Shown here: in pieces, positions 52,729-63,044 of the stretch
Layout: each line of letters begins with the position of its first letter
How positions within the stretch are numbered: position 1 is the first letter of the stretch
NCBI RefSeq assembly: GCF_018394055.1
Contig: NZ_CP074441.1
Span: 682,001 to 746,000 of the forward strand
DNA length: 64,000 bases
Source of the DNA: Weissella ceti
GTDB lineage: Bacteria > Bacillota > Bacilli > Lactobacillales > Lactobacillaceae
Reading direction: 5' to 3'
Notes under the pieces: model-generated
Database searches by the model: none
The model's input: only the letters and a program-made list of their open reading frames with translations
What the model was told of the DNA's origin: nothing
Made by a program: the position numbers and the translations under genes

Positions 52729-55700
52729 CTTCCAACATCTCTACTTTCTTAGTTAGTTGTTGCACTGCTTTGTACAGCACAGACGTGTAATCGTACAATG
52801 ACACTCCTTTTTCATCGGGAGATAAAATAGCTGTATCAGCTTCATCTGCGATAACCCCGATTTCAGTTTCGCCAGCTTTGGTATATTGACGTATTTGGGT
52901 TCGATTAACGATATCTAATGCATCTTCTTCAAACGCTTGAATATCAGTTTTGGCAGACCGAACAGAATTAACAGCAAATTGAGATGCTCGAATTGGCAAA
53001 AACGCACTATCGTCATCACGCAATGTCACACACACGGCCGCCTTGCCATACGGATTTAAGTACAAATTACCGTTACCAACGTCATCTTTCCCCCGCAGAG
53101 ACATTAAATGATTTCGCCACAGTCGCAATCCCGTAGTCGTTTCTACTCGGGGGTTGTGCCAATGGACAATCGAACCGCTAAACTTTGTGTTTCCGTCGTA
53201 ACCAACTACGCCCAACGTACCACGGTGAGCACCCGTGCCTAACTTGGCATAATCGCCAATCTGGATGGTTGTATCTTTTGTATTAAGTATTCGAGCGGTG
53301 TTAACTGTCCACAAATGTCCTGTGTCGCCGAATAAATTCTTTGCATTGATATTAATAATGTTGGCTTTCAACCCGTCCAAAGTACCAAATGAGATTTTTC
53401 CAGCATCAATATTGCTGATTTTAGCGCTGTTGATTGAAGCATTTGCGATTTGAGCATTACCAATTGAACCGTTTTTCATAACAGCGCCGTCCATCCAGGC
53501 TTTACCAGTGATTGTGACATTACCGTCAAGAATGATTTTGTTACCTGCAATGCGTGTACCACTGCCATCTCCATTTATCCCTGAGATTAAAGCGCCTGTA
53601 TTGTCCTTAATTCCTAGTGCGAAATTATCCTTGAACAATTGCAAGACAGTGCTTTCGCTAGTTGTATTTCCTGGCGTATATTGGTCACCTGTCAACTCCA
53701 CAGTTCCGACATATGGTCGTGATATGTTAGCTGTTACGTTACCTCTAGCTGTGTACAACAACATACCGTACGCTGTATCGGTGTTCAATTTAATTGATTT
53801 TGCGTAGGTCGTCCATTTGGAATTAACGCCAACTTTCGAAGTGTTTCCCAACCAACCAGTTATATTGTTGTGTCCAATTCGCACACCAGATGAGTTGTAT
53901 TCGTCATAGTAAACAGCCAATTGATCTGTTTCAGCACCTCCGCTTGAACGAAACAGTACATCAACTTTGATAAATACATTGTCCATACCATTTCTAGGTA
54001 TTTGTGCGGTTTGAACTCCAAAATATTGGCTAGTGTACCCGCTAGTATTAATTGTCAGCGGTCGAATACCTTTGTACAACGAACCACCTACATACCACTT
54101 GTCTTCCCAACCGGGATAAGATGACCATAATTTACGGCCCTCACTTAGGTTAGAATCGATAACCAAATTAAGTGCTCCCATAGTCATTCCGAGAGCGTCA
54201 GCTGACTGAGTAATGGCTGATGTGTATCCTTTAGTAACTGATGTAATTTCAGAATTTAACAATCCCTTTAATTGGGTAACTGTCGAGCTATCACCTGCGA
54301 TACGATCGGAAATTTCTTTTGTAATCTGTGAAGATGTTTGCGTCTGCTTGCTCTCTAAAGTAGTCACGTTGCCATTCAATTTAGTCACTTGAGATTGGAT
54401 ACCTGTAGCTGTCTGAATAGACTTCGCAGCATCAGCTTTGGCAGTAGTTGCAACTGACATTCCGTCCGCCGCTAACTTAGCGACTGCCTTCAACCCGCTC
54501 TTAGGATCATTAACTAAGCCTGTAATACCGTCTACCCCTACCTCTAACGCTGAAACACGCTGATTATTATTGTAATTACCCGCTACGTAATCGCCAATTT
54601 TATCAGCAAACACAACCATTGGTTGCGCCAAATAATTATTCATACCCTCTCTGGCTTCAAAAGTAATCGTGACTTGTGTCGCGTTCGAAGGAACGTTTAT
54701 TCCTTCCCATTTGCGATGTTGCCCTGAGGTGGTAGTACTACTCCACTCTTTGAAATAACCCTCTTTATTATCAATCATAATCAATGTGCCAGAACTATCT
54801 TGAAATCTAATCCAAAGATTGGCATATTGAGCCTTCCTTCTAGTTTCAACCCACCATGACATTGACATTTTTCGATTTTCCGTAGGCGTACTTGCGATTT
54901 GCACGACTTGCTGAAATCCTACATATGTTTTTTCAGGAGCGTTCATAGTGGCGAACCCTACTGTGGCAGACCCCAACTCGGTGCTCAACCATGATCTATA
55001 CGGCGCTCTACTTCCGTTACTCGACTTCAACTCCCACCCTTCCAAATCAGGATTAAATTCAGTGTTGATAAGTTGATTTACTTGTCCCTTAGAATTTGCT
55101 TTCAATTTTAACTCAGCGACAGATTGGGTAATCTTATTGCTTTCTAATTTCAATTGAGAAAGCGTATTATCGACTGACTTATTCTTAGCATCATAGTCAG
55201 TCTTGTTTACCTTCAGATTAATCGCCTTGTCGATTACGTCAATCTTAGATTTGTTGGCTTGAATATTGCCGTCAGTCGTCTTTTTATAGTTAGACACATC
55301 GACTTTTACTCCGTCAGCAGTTGCTTTAACTTCTGACAACTTAGTAGTAAGAGTTTGTGTCTGCTTATTCAATTCAGCTTGACTAACTTTCCCCCGTAAC
55401 TCTGTGTCGGTCTTTTCGATAGCTGAACTGTTCAACTTAACTTGGTCGCCTAACTCTTTCTGCGCCCTGTTTAATTCAGCCGTAGCCTCATTCAACGTTT
55501 CCGTTACAGACTCTTTAGCGATAGACACTGCATTGTCCATAATCTTTTGAGCATTAGCATCAGCTTCTTGCAGGAGGTTGTCTCCTTTAGTTGCTAGTTC
55601 CTTCCGCTCTTTTTCAGCTTTATCAAGTTGTATACGTGTTTCTTCTCGGAATTTATCAGCTTCTTCCTTTTGCTTTGCGTCCAACTCTTCCGCAAAACTC

Positions 55701-57049
55701 TTAGCATCCTCAATCTTCTTGTCCACTTCCAACGTAATGCGCTTTTGAGTTTGTGTATCAACTAAATCAACCCATTGTCCATTGATAAATTGACGAACAC
55801 CTGATTCTTCTCCGTCTTCCCAGAACCACAAATCACCTTCCTGAGGATGTTTAGGAGGATAACGTCCATAGTAGTTAGTATTCTTTCCATTTGCTGAACG
55901 AACAGCATTAGTGGCATCTTCTCGAATTTGAGTAATCTTAGACATCAAATCATTCAATAAATTTTTATTAGAAGATGCGAATGATAACTTAGATGCACCG
56001 ACGACCAGATTAGTGACACGTTCCATAATTGGATCGTAATGAATTTCATTAACAATAGCCGTGATATTAATCTTGAATTCAGGGACATACACAGTCACCG
56101 TATCAGTCAGTTGAACTGTCTCTAAGTCTTTGAACACATCTTGGTAGTCTGCGCTATCTTGCAAGCTCAATACATCAATATCTACCGTAACTTTAGGTTT
56201 GTCTTTCCCTGTGTTTTGAGATTTCGTGAACCAATTAGATGCATATGCATCAATTTTCTTCTTGATGTCTGCATCGGTTGCTTTATCCGGAATTTTGATA
56301 TGCTCTGATACGTCCACTTGTTGTGTGAAAATGATTGGATAATTGGCAATATGCTTACTTTTTACAATATCGCCATACACGTATCGCGTTTTTTCTTTCT
56401 CAGTAATTGAAACCACAGGCACGACTTGAGTAACAATCTCAGACGTATCTACTTCGTACTCAAGCCCCTCGATATTTTTCCCTAGGCGAAAAGATGTAAC
56501 ATTGTCACGTCCTCGTCTTTGAAGCATGGACACACGCCTATTTTCGCGCTTTAATTCTCCTCCCCAACGTTGCAAAAACGACCCTTCTACACCGGCAATC
56601 GCCTCCATAGGACTCACGCCGTTCAACTCTGTAGAAGTAATACGAGAAATGTCAGAGTAGAATTTGAACATGTGCCTGTCCACGGTTGCTTCTTCAATTT
56701 TCCGCATGGCCCATTGGCCGTCGCCTTCTATTTTTAAACGCTTAATCAAATTGTGATTTAGATCGTAAGTGATTGAGTAGGCTGTGATTTCAATTGTTTT
56801 AGAAACCACATCTAATTTTGTGCGAGCGATACGGAAAGCGTGAGAATTATCAAGAGGGCTTGGTTTTGCCAAGATAATCCGACCGGATTCAATTTCCTTG
56901 TAATACTGACCACTTGTAGGATAGGTTGCCGTTAATTGGAACATTCCATTTCGTTGCTCAGTAACATCTACATTAAATAATTCTGACAAACTTCCTAAGC
57001 CATTAGTTCGGAAATCAACTTCACTTTCTAAATGTAATGTAGGTATCAT
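52697..57049 (-). CDS. Tail-associated fibre/lysin (Tal) with C-terminal S74 chaperone
   Basis: 1450 residues from the second ATG (57049), which has GGAGG just upstream. N-terminal prophage endopeptidase tail-hub domain (FRTNGLGSLSELFNV, DGQWAMRKIEEATVDRHMFK). Then a long coiled coil (FAEELDAKQKEEADKFREET), two carbohydrate-binding-like regions (INTEFNPDLEGWELKSSNGS; SYPGWEDKWYVGGSLY), a fibre (GNAQIANASINSAKISNIDA) and a Peptidase_S74 intramolecular chaperone with VNSVRSAKTDI and IGVIADE. It contacts the host receptor and trimerises by autocleavage. Confidence 0.9.
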   Translation of the reverse strand: MIPTLHLESEVDFRTNGLGSLSELFNVDVTEQRNGMFQLTATYPTSGQYYKEIESGRIILAKPSPLDNSHAFRIARTKLDVVSKTIEITAYSITYDLNHNLIKRLKIEGDGQWAMRKIEEATVDRHMFKFYSDISRITSTELNGVSPMEAIAGVEGSFLQRWGGELKRENRRVSMLQRRGRDNVTSFRLGKNIEGLEYEVDTSEIVTQVVPVVSITEKEKTRYVYGDIVKSKHIANYPIIFTQQVDVSEHIKIPDKATDADIKKKIDAYASNWFTKSQNTGKDKPKVTVDIDVLSLQDSADYQDVFKDLETVQLTDTVTVYVPEFKINITAIVNEIHYDPIMERVTNLVVGASKLSFASSNKNLLNDLMSKITQIREDATNAVRSANGKNTNYYGRYPPKHPQEGDLWFWEDGEESGVRQFINGQWVDLVDTQTQKRITLEVDKKIEDAKSFAEELDAKQKEEADKFREETRIQLDKAEKERKELATKGDNLLQEADANAQKIMDNAVSIAKESVTETLNEATAELNRAQKELGDQVKLNSSAIEKTDTELRGKVSQAELNKQTQTLTTKLSEVKATADGVKVDVSNYKKTTDGNIQANKSKIDVIDKAINLKVNKTDYDAKNKSVDNTLSQLKLESNKITQSVAELKLKANSKGQVNQLINTEFNPDLEGWELKSSNGSRAPYRSWLSTELGSATVGFATMNAPEKTYVGFQQVVQIASTPTENRKMSMSWWVETRRKAQYANLWIRFQDSSGTLIMIDNKEGYFKEWSSTTTSGQHRKWEGINVPSNATQVTITFEAREGMNNYLAQPMVVFADKIGDYVAGNYNNNQRVSALEVGVDGITGLVNDPKSGLKAVAKLAADGMSVATTAKADAAKSIQTATGIQSQVTKLNGNVTTLESKQTQTSSQITKEISDRIAGDSSTVTQLKGLLNSEITSVTKGYTSAITQSADALGMTMGALNLVIDSNLSEGRKLWSSYPGWEDKWYVGGSLYKGIRPLTINTSGYTSQYFGVQTAQIPRNGMDNVFIKVDVLFRSSGGAETDQLAVYYDEYNSSGVRIGHNNITGWLGNTSKVGVNSKWTTYAKSIKLNTDTAYGMLLYTARGNVTANISRPYVGTVELTGDQYTPGNTTSESTVLQLFKDNFALGIKDNTGALISGINGDGSGTRIAGNKIILDGNVTITGKAWMDGAVMKNGSIGNAQIANASINSAKISNIDAGKISFGTLDGLKANIININAKNLFGDTGHLWTVNTARILNTKDTTIQIGDYAKLGTGAHRGTLGVVGYDGNTKFSGSIVHWHNPRVETTTGLRLWRNHLMSLRGKDDVGNGNLYLNPYGKAAVCVTLRDDDSAFLPIRASQFAVNSVRSAKTDIQAFEEDALDIVNRTQIRQYTKAGETEIGVIADEADTAILSPDEKGVSLYDYTSVLYKAVQQLTKKVEMLEDERTTFATSD

Positions 57050-57780
57050 ACAGTCCTCCATTTCGGTGTAACGATAGCAGTTCCGCCTGTCACACTAATT
57101 TTATTTGTACCAGGCTTGAATGTTGGAAATGGCCCGATACGCATTTTATTGTTCTCGTTTATAGCTTTTCCTGCATCCATTCGATACACAGTCTGTAGTG
57201 CACAATCTAGCTCGATATTCCCTGTTACATTTACGAATAAATACTCTCGGTCATTAACAAATAGTCTAATGTCACCAGACCCTACTAGTTTGATATTTGG
57301 CTTTGCATCAAACAATGTTGGGTTGGTTAGTGTCAACGTAGAAGAACCAACATTAACAGTCGCAACGTTACGCAAGCGTTTGAATGGCGCTCCTGTAAAC
57401 GTCACTTCAAATGCATTCATATTTGAAACTAGATTAGTTTCGCTAATGCGTTGCACCCCCTGTAACAGTAATTGGTACTCGTAATCTTCATCAAAGAAAA
57501 ACACGCCAGTTACATATCGACCAGTATCAATGGCGTTCATAAACGCTGAATATTTAGCGTTATAATCAGATGTGTTTTTAGATTCAATCATAAATTGCAT
57601 CTTAAATTCACGATTAGAATAATTCTTGTTATCCAGAACCAACGCACGATCAATCATAGGCAGTTCAGAATTAACAACAGTCTTACGCATGGGAAAAACA
57701 GTCTCTTCCCAATCAAATAAAGTTACGCCATTGGCTAGTCCTTTGAATTTTCCAATTGTAAAATCATTATCTCTCATCAA
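57046..57780 (-). CDS. Distal tail protein (Dit)
   Basis: 244 residues. The Dit N-terminal ring (RALVLDNKNYSNREFKMQFM) and galectin-like C-terminal part (KLVGSGDIRLFVNDREYLFV) match siphovirus Dit proteins. It sits between tape measure and Tal with coding overlap on both sides. Confidence 0.9.
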   Translation of the reverse strand: MMRDNDFTIGKFKGLANGVTLFDWEETVFPMRKTVVNSELPMIDRALVLDNKNYSNREFKMQFMIESKNTSDYNAKYSAFMNAIDTGRYVTGVFFFDEDYEYQLLLQGVQRISETNLVSNMNAFEVTFTGAPFKRLRNVATVNVGSSTLTLTNPTLFDAKPNIKLVGSGDIRLFVNDREYLFVNVTGNIELDCALQTVYRMDAGKAINENNKMRIGPFPTFKPGTNKISVTGGTAIVTPKWRTV

Positions 57781-60700
57781 TTCCCCCTTCCGAATACGTT
57801 CCCAGCATTCTTTGATTGCTCATTCATTGTTGCTTGTACCTTATCAGTCAACATCTTCACTGTTCGTGGCGTTACGTCAGCCATGACTTGAACGTTAACT
57901 ACGTTCTCTACCTTAGTAATACCACCAGAAGAAACAGTGTTGGTATTAACGCTACGTCCCACTTGATTGTTGTCTGACAAGCGTTTCATATCACGACGTT
58001 GAGCCATAATTTGGTTAGTTTCGCCAGCGTTAAAGATACGTGTACCTGTCGGCAAGTCCATTTTTACGTCACGACCAGTCGGCATAATTTCTTTACCATT
58101 TGGCAAACGAATAAGTTCTCGATAATTAGGACCCTTTTGGTCGTTAACTTTTACTGGCCCACCCATAAAGTACGGGTCTCCAGTTGCACGTTCTGCTCTT
58201 GTGGTAATCATTTCAATGAACTTTTGAGTCTTATTGGGAATACTGTCCAAACTACGTTGAGCCGAACTGACCCCTTGATAAGTATTATCAACCGCTTCAA
58301 TAGACTTAGACGGCACATTCTTTCCGATAACCGAATCCAATGCGGCATTACCTGTATTGGCTGCTTGAACTGTACTTGATGCATCAGCCTTTAGATACTT
58401 TAACGCTGGGTTGTTTGCATTGTATTCGTTCAACTTAATTCCCGCTGAGGTTAATTGTTGGTGAACGTTAGTGTTGTCTGCCAATAATTTCTTTACTTGG
58501 ACAGGTAATGCATCCCAATCTTTTTGCGACTTGATTGCTTCATCAAATTTGGCCGATGCATGGTTGGTAGCTAACAACTTCTTAATTTCTGGACTTAACT
58601 CGTTCCAACTTTCGATACTGTCTTGCGCTTCTTTAGACACAATAGGCGTATTAGACTCCGTGATTAACTTTTTGACCTGCGGTGTTAAATCTTCCCACAG
58701 TCGCATATCCTGCAGTGTTGCTTCTATTACATCCCCAGAATTAGAACCCATAATTATTTTCTTAACTGGGTCTGGAAGCATGGCGAATTCTGCCATAGCT
58801 GTTTTGTCATTTAACAAGACTTGAGCTACGTTACTATTTACTGTCGCCTTCTTTTCTTCAAGAGACATAGAATCCCACTTTTTAGACTCAATCGCAGCCT
58901 CAGTAAACATTTGTCTAGCATTAGAACCGATATTAGCTTCTTTAGCCGCTAACTTCATTTGGTCCCAGCCTTCTTTTGACTTCATAGCCTTTTGAACTTC
59001 TTCAGGTGCATTGGTTTTCAATTTACCAGTCTTAGGATCTAGCACGATAGAGTTCCATTTATTAACAGAGTCACGCGTTTTTTCATCTGCCTCTTCTGAT
59101 GCTGAAACTACAGCTGACATATTTTGTTTAGCGCTAGCGCCTAGCTTATCGTATGCCTTTTCAGCCTCTTCCAAAGTTGTTCCCATCTTAGTGAAATGCA
59201 TACGCATCGCATTTTCATTTTCACCGTTGGCCTTCATTAATTCGTACGAACGAGCAATAGATCTTTCATTAGCCTCTTCTTGCTGAGCATCTAAACTACC
59301 AATGATGTTTTTGTATTGTTCAGCGGACATCATACCTTGGTCGTAATATTTTTTAACAGTTTCTCTTTGTTTGTCATATGATTCGACAGTTTTCGCAGCA
59401 ACATCACCTAGATTTTTAAACGCTTCTCTTCGCTGTTCGGCACTCAATTGAGACACATCTCCGTTAAGTGAGATGATTGCTTGCTTTTCTTGCTCTGCAG
59501 TTAACCCCAAGCTTTTTACAGTCAATTCATTCATACGTAATCGAGATTGATGCATAAACTGTTGTTGCTCGGCGGTTTCCTTTCCAGATTGTTTTTGAAT
59601 CGCCTTAACCGTCTCACTTATACGCTTTGCTTCATCTTCAATTTCTTTATTATGCTTCTTGAACTCTTCATTTGCTTTGCTTAGGGCATTTTGCAAATCT
59701 TTAGGTAGTTGGTTGAACCCTTCTTGCATTTCGTCATTAGATTTCTTAACGTTTTCAGAAACATTTTTCGACATATCTTCGAAAGCCTTAGATACTTCCT
59801 TTGAAGTTAGCTTCGCATCGTTCGTTGTTGATGCAAGCGCAAGATTGATGCCATCTTGTGCAGACTTAACACTATCTAGAGACTTCTTTGCACTATCGCT
59901 TACATCACTGCCCCAACGCTTAGCATTAGCTTGTCCTTCTATCCACTTGATACCACCGATTGCCAAACCTAGCCCGGTCACTACACCAACCACACCTACC
60001 GTCGCTGGGCTCAACGCTCCGAAAACTTTCAGACTATTCGTAGCGCCACTAGCCATTGCATTCAGTCCACCTGTAGCAGTACTTGCGGTTGTTCCCAATG
60101 CACCTACTGAGATAGCCGCACTTTTTGCCGCATTCATACCTTTAAACGCAGCGATAGTTGACACAGCACTTGTCGAAACTTTACCTAAGATAAACGCTGT
60201 AGGTCCGGCCGCCATTGCCAATAGCCCCAACTTCACGATAACTTTTTGTGCCTCAGGATCTAAATCACTAAACGCGTCAGCACATTGTTCAATAAACTTC
60301 GTAATGTCACGAAAGGCTGGCGTAACAATACGTGCAATAGCAATACCTGCATCTTCCAGAGACCCAAACATTTGTTCAATTGAATTATTAGCATTGTCTT
60401 GCATTGTACGTGCCATTTCGTCCGCTGCGCCTGCAGAGTTGTTAAGAGACTCAGTGAAATCATCGTATACACCTGGCGCTTCACCTACTAGGGCCATCAT
60501 TCCAGATAGTGCTGTTTGCCCAAACAATATTTTCAAAGTAGCAGCTTTTTGTTCATCAGTAAGATCCTTCATACTTGTTTGTAATTCGCCAAGAATCTTA
60601 CCGAACGGCTTCATCTTGCCTTGAGAGTCAAAAAACGTGATACCCAAATCTTCCATAGCACCACGCGCTTCCTTTGTAGGCTTAGCCATACTAGTAAGTG

Positions 60701-61700
60701 CCATACGCATTGTCGTACCGGCTTGTGACCCTTTGATTGAATGGTTAGCCATAACACCAATAGCGGCACTGGTTTCTTCCACTGACATGTTCAATTGGTG
60801 CGCAACTGGGGCGATATACTTCATCGCTTCCCCCAATGCTGATGTATCAGTAGCGGCACTAGTTGCTGTTTTTGCCAAAACGTCAGCTACTCGTCCTGCC
60901 TCACTAGCCTCAAGTCCGAACGAACGCAATGTTCCTGCTGAAATTTCAGCCGCTAAACCAACATCCTTACCTGATACGGCGGCCAAATCCAAAAGCCCTG
61001 GAGTTGCCGCCATAATTTCATTAACTGAAAACCCAGCCATGGCTAGATTTTCCATACCTTGTGCAGTTTCACGAGCACTAAATGCTGTATCTTTACCTAA
61101 TTGACGGGCTTGTGACGTAAGAGTTTCGATTTCTGCGCTGGTAGCTCCAGAAATGGCTTTAACACGACTCATTCCTTCTTCGAAGTCAAAACCAACTTTT
61201 AATGCCATAGTTCCAACCGCCGCCATAGGTAACGTGACTTTTTTAGTTAGAGAGCTACCAACCTCAGTCAATTGCTCGCCTGCAGAATTTAACGCACCAG
61301 TCCAACCCTGTGTCTTAACTTGCATCTCAGCCATTTCACGACTAGTATCTACAAATTGTTGCTTATAGGCGTTCAATTTAACTGTACTTTGCTCATATTC
61401 CTGACGCAGCTTAGCTTGTTCGCCTTCTGTCAATTTGGACATCTTTGCATTATCATTCAAAACATCTCCATAAGATTTATTAATCTTACTCATATTCTGA
61501 ATAGAATGACCAAGCATACCTACTTTCGCCTTGGTAATCTCAAGCTCTTGCCCACCACGGCGGGTAGCTGATGCGAAAGATGAAAACCCCTTCACTCCGC
61601 CCTTAATATCACGTTCTAACTTACTAACACCATCGGTTACGCCTTTTCCATCAATTCCGACTTCAATTCGCAACTTACCTAAACTCATATCTCCCGCCAT
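57777..61700 (-). CDS. Tail tape measure protein of prophage 2 (TP901-type)
   Basis: 1307 residues. N-terminal core (LRIEVGIDGKGVTDGVSKLE), the TP901 tape-measure domain (AMSRVKAISGATSAEIETLT-like; LGKDTAFSARETAQGMENLA; IKGSQAGTTMRMALTSMAKP) and several hydrophobic helices near the middle (GVVGVVTGLGLAIGGIKW). The C-terminal third carries seven tandem 30-residue repeats. Its length sets the tail length. Confidence 0.94.
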   Translation of the reverse strand: MAGDMSLGKLRIEVGIDGKGVTDGVSKLERDIKGGVKGFSSFASATRRGGQELEITKAKVGMLGHSIQNMSKINKSYGDVLNDNAKMSKLTEGEQAKLRQEYEQSTVKLNAYKQQFVDTSREMAEMQVKTQGWTGALNSAGEQLTEVGSSLTKKVTLPMAAVGTMALKVGFDFEEGMSRVKAISGATSAEIETLTSQARQLGKDTAFSARETAQGMENLAMAGFSVNEIMAATPGLLDLAAVSGKDVGLAAEISAGTLRSFGLEASEAGRVADVLAKTATSAATDTSALGEAMKYIAPVAHQLNMSVEETSAAIGVMANHSIKGSQAGTTMRMALTSMAKPTKEARGAMEDLGITFFDSQGKMKPFGKILGELQTSMKDLTDEQKAATLKILFGQTALSGMMALVGEAPGVYDDFTESLNNSAGAADEMARTMQDNANNSIEQMFGSLEDAGIAIARIVTPAFRDITKFIEQCADAFSDLDPEAQKVIVKLGLLAMAAGPTAFILGKVSTSAVSTIAAFKGMNAAKSAAISVGALGTTASTATGGLNAMASGATNSLKVFGALSPATVGVVGVVTGLGLAIGGIKWIEGQANAKRWGSDVSDSAKKSLDSVKSAQDGINLALASTTNDAKLTSKEVSKAFEDMSKNVSENVKKSNDEMQEGFNQLPKDLQNALSKANEEFKKHNKEIEDEAKRISETVKAIQKQSGKETAEQQQFMHQSRLRMNELTVKSLGLTAEQEKQAIISLNGDVSQLSAEQRREAFKNLGDVAAKTVESYDKQRETVKKYYDQGMMSAEQYKNIIGSLDAQQEEANERSIARSYELMKANGENENAMRMHFTKMGTTLEEAEKAYDKLGASAKQNMSAVVSASEEADEKTRDSVNKWNSIVLDPKTGKLKTNAPEEVQKAMKSKEGWDQMKLAAKEANIGSNARQMFTEAAIESKKWDSMSLEEKKATVNSNVAQVLLNDKTAMAEFAMLPDPVKKIIMGSNSGDVIEATLQDMRLWEDLTPQVKKLITESNTPIVSKEAQDSIESWNELSPEIKKLLATNHASAKFDEAIKSQKDWDALPVQVKKLLADNTNVHQQLTSAGIKLNEYNANNPALKYLKADASSTVQAANTGNAALDSVIGKNVPSKSIEAVDNTYQGVSSAQRSLDSIPNKTQKFIEMITTRAERATGDPYFMGGPVKVNDQKGPNYRELIRLPNGKEIMPTGRDVKMDLPTGTRIFNAGETNQIMAQRRDMKRLSDNNQVGRSVNTNTVSSGGITKVENVVNVQVMADVTPRTVKMLTDKVQATMNEQSKNAGNVFGRGN
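58431..59060 (-). repeat. Seven tandem 30-residue (90-bp) repeats in the tape measure gene
   Basis: Seven consecutive units of exactly 30 codons, each with the core (K/S/D/L)W-x-x-(L/M)-x-x-x-x-K-K-(L/A/I)-x-x-x-N (one unit has F for W, one lacks KK). Cores: WDQMKLAAKE, WDSMSLEEKK, FAMLPDPVKK, WEDLTPQVKK, WNELSPEIKK and WDALPVQVKK, preceded by a diverged first unit WNSIVLDPKT. Unit number would set the tail length step. Confidence 0.8.
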
Positions 61701-61711
61701 GGTTGACCTCC

Positions 61712-61948
61712 TTACATATTTTCTACTTGCGCTGACGTCATCTGAGTGAAATCAACACGCTTAGTTGGTTGTTTTTCTTCATCCTTCTTCTTGTCGTCTA
61801 GCAACATCATGAGCATTGAAACATCAGTCTTATACACTTCGTTAATTGTGAAGTTTGGATAATTACGTACAATTGCAACTACGAACTGTTTCAACATCTT
61901 AATCTGCTTACGAATGTTCTTTAGCGACTGAGAAGGCGTTAGGGTTTT
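61712..61948 (-). CDS. Tail chaperone extension read by -1 frameshift (gpT part)
   Basis: A frame without a convincing start of its own that joins the end of the upstream chaperone by a -1 shift at AAAACCC before the TAA: ...VSKTLTPSQSLKNIRKQ and on to MLKQFVVAIVRNYPNF. Such G/GT fusions before tape-measure genes are normal. A slippery site of this kind is non-canonical. Confidence 0.65.
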   Translation of the reverse strand, partial: KTLTPSQSLKNIRKQIKMLKQFVVAIVRNYPNFTINEVYKTDVSMLMMLLDDKKKDEEKQPTKRVDFTQMTSAQVENM

Positions 61949-62340
61949 GACACCTTACCGGTATCGTTTGCTGAGTATTGATCCATCACATATGTTTGAA
62001 CCAACGGAACCAACTTATCCATTGCATTACCGTTTTCCATTAGTGCATCAACAGTCACGCGTTTGTCGTCAAATAAATCTGCAATCAATTCCAAACGGCC
62101 GCGCAGTACAGATGTACCAGTTGGCATATCAACAGTTTCAGGAACAGCTACATCATCCATGTTTTCTCCGTTGTTTGCTCGATTGACGTAATCTTCAAAC
62201 TCAGCTTGTTTAGCGAAAGCAACAGTTAGCTTCTCTTCGAATTCCAACCAACTAAACACGCTTTTCAATGGGATAAAATCTTGCGAAACGACCTCGTCTT
62301 TGCCTGTTTCTTGATTACGAATCTTAATTTCTAACATCAT
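61939..62340 (-). CDS. Tail assembly chaperone, G-type
   Basis: 133 residues starting MMLEIKIRNQETGKDEVV, with FEEKLTVAFAKQAEFEDYVN and LELIADLFDDKRVTVDALME typical of gpG-like chaperones of LAB siphophages. It lies between the major tail protein and tape measure genes. Confidence 0.82.
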   Translation of the reverse strand: MMLEIKIRNQETGKDEVVSQDFIPLKSVFSWLEFEEKLTVAFAKQAEFEDYVNRANNGENMDDVAVPETVDMPTGTSVLRGRLELIADLFDDKRVTVDALMENGNAMDKLVPLVQTYVMDQYSANDTGKVSKP

Positions 62341-62411
62341 TACTTCCTCCTCTTATATGTACAGGGCGTTCCACCCATTCGGCAGTCTATGCATACTGGC
62401 TCAATCGGATA

Positions 62412-63041
62412 CTACTTATCAGAAGTCTTTACGGCTGCAACCTTTCCTGCAACAGCTTCGAACAACTTGTCCTTACCAGGACCATCTCCGATACGTGTAA
62501 CAACTACTCCCCCGTCAAATTCAGAACCTGACTTGATGTAGTTTTGCGCTGAGAATGTGTATGCCGCACCTTCAGGCTTAAATTCTTCATCTGCGTCCAT
62601 AGTCTTAGCTGAGAAACCTTCAGGACGTGACAGCACACCGTTCAACAACGCAATGTAAACCGGGTCTCCATTTGCTGTATGTGATTCAGCAATAATGGCC
62701 ATCTTTGGTGCCTTAGTATCCTTACCCATAATGATGTTTCCATCAGTAGTGATAGTGCGCCCTAACCACTTAGCTTCAACTTCCATAGGAACATCAAGCA
62801 ACGTCAAATCTGCTGTAACCTTTCCTGTCCCTTGGGCATTTTGGTAGTAAACAACGTCTGAAGCTGATACTTGCGTTGGTTCTTTTGACAAACCGTTCAG
62901 CTTAATTTCTTGTGTCCCACCTTCACCTTCACGGCCTTCAACGACAAACTTTTCAACTGTTCCAGCTCCTGTTTGCATGAATACGTGCAAGCGTTGGAAC
63001 CCGTACAGAATTCCACTGTTCAATGTAAATGACTTAGCCAT
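62412..63041 (-). CDS. Major tail protein
   Basis: 209 residues (MAKSFTLNSGILYGFQRLHV ... YTFSAQNYIKSGSEFDGGVV). Beta-rich, normal size for siphovirus tube proteins of the phi13/TP901-1 group, and in the expected place before the chaperones. Confidence 0.88.
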   Translation of the reverse strand: MAKSFTLNSGILYGFQRLHVFMQTGAGTVEKFVVEGREGEGGTQEIKLNGLSKEPTQVSASDVVYYQNAQGTGKVTADLTLLDVPMEVEAKWLGRTITTDGNIIMGKDTKAPKMAIIAESHTANGDPVYIALLNGVLSRPEGFSAKTMDADEEFKPEGAAYTFSAQNYIKSGSEFDGGVVVTRIGDGPGKDKLFEAVAGKVAAVKTSDK

Positions 63042-63044
63042 TCT

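Noticed and set aside
59659-60624. A 321-codon plus-strand frame inside the prophage 2 tape measure
   Set aside because: Antisense shadow with biased composition and no ribosome site. The minus-strand gene has clear family motifs.
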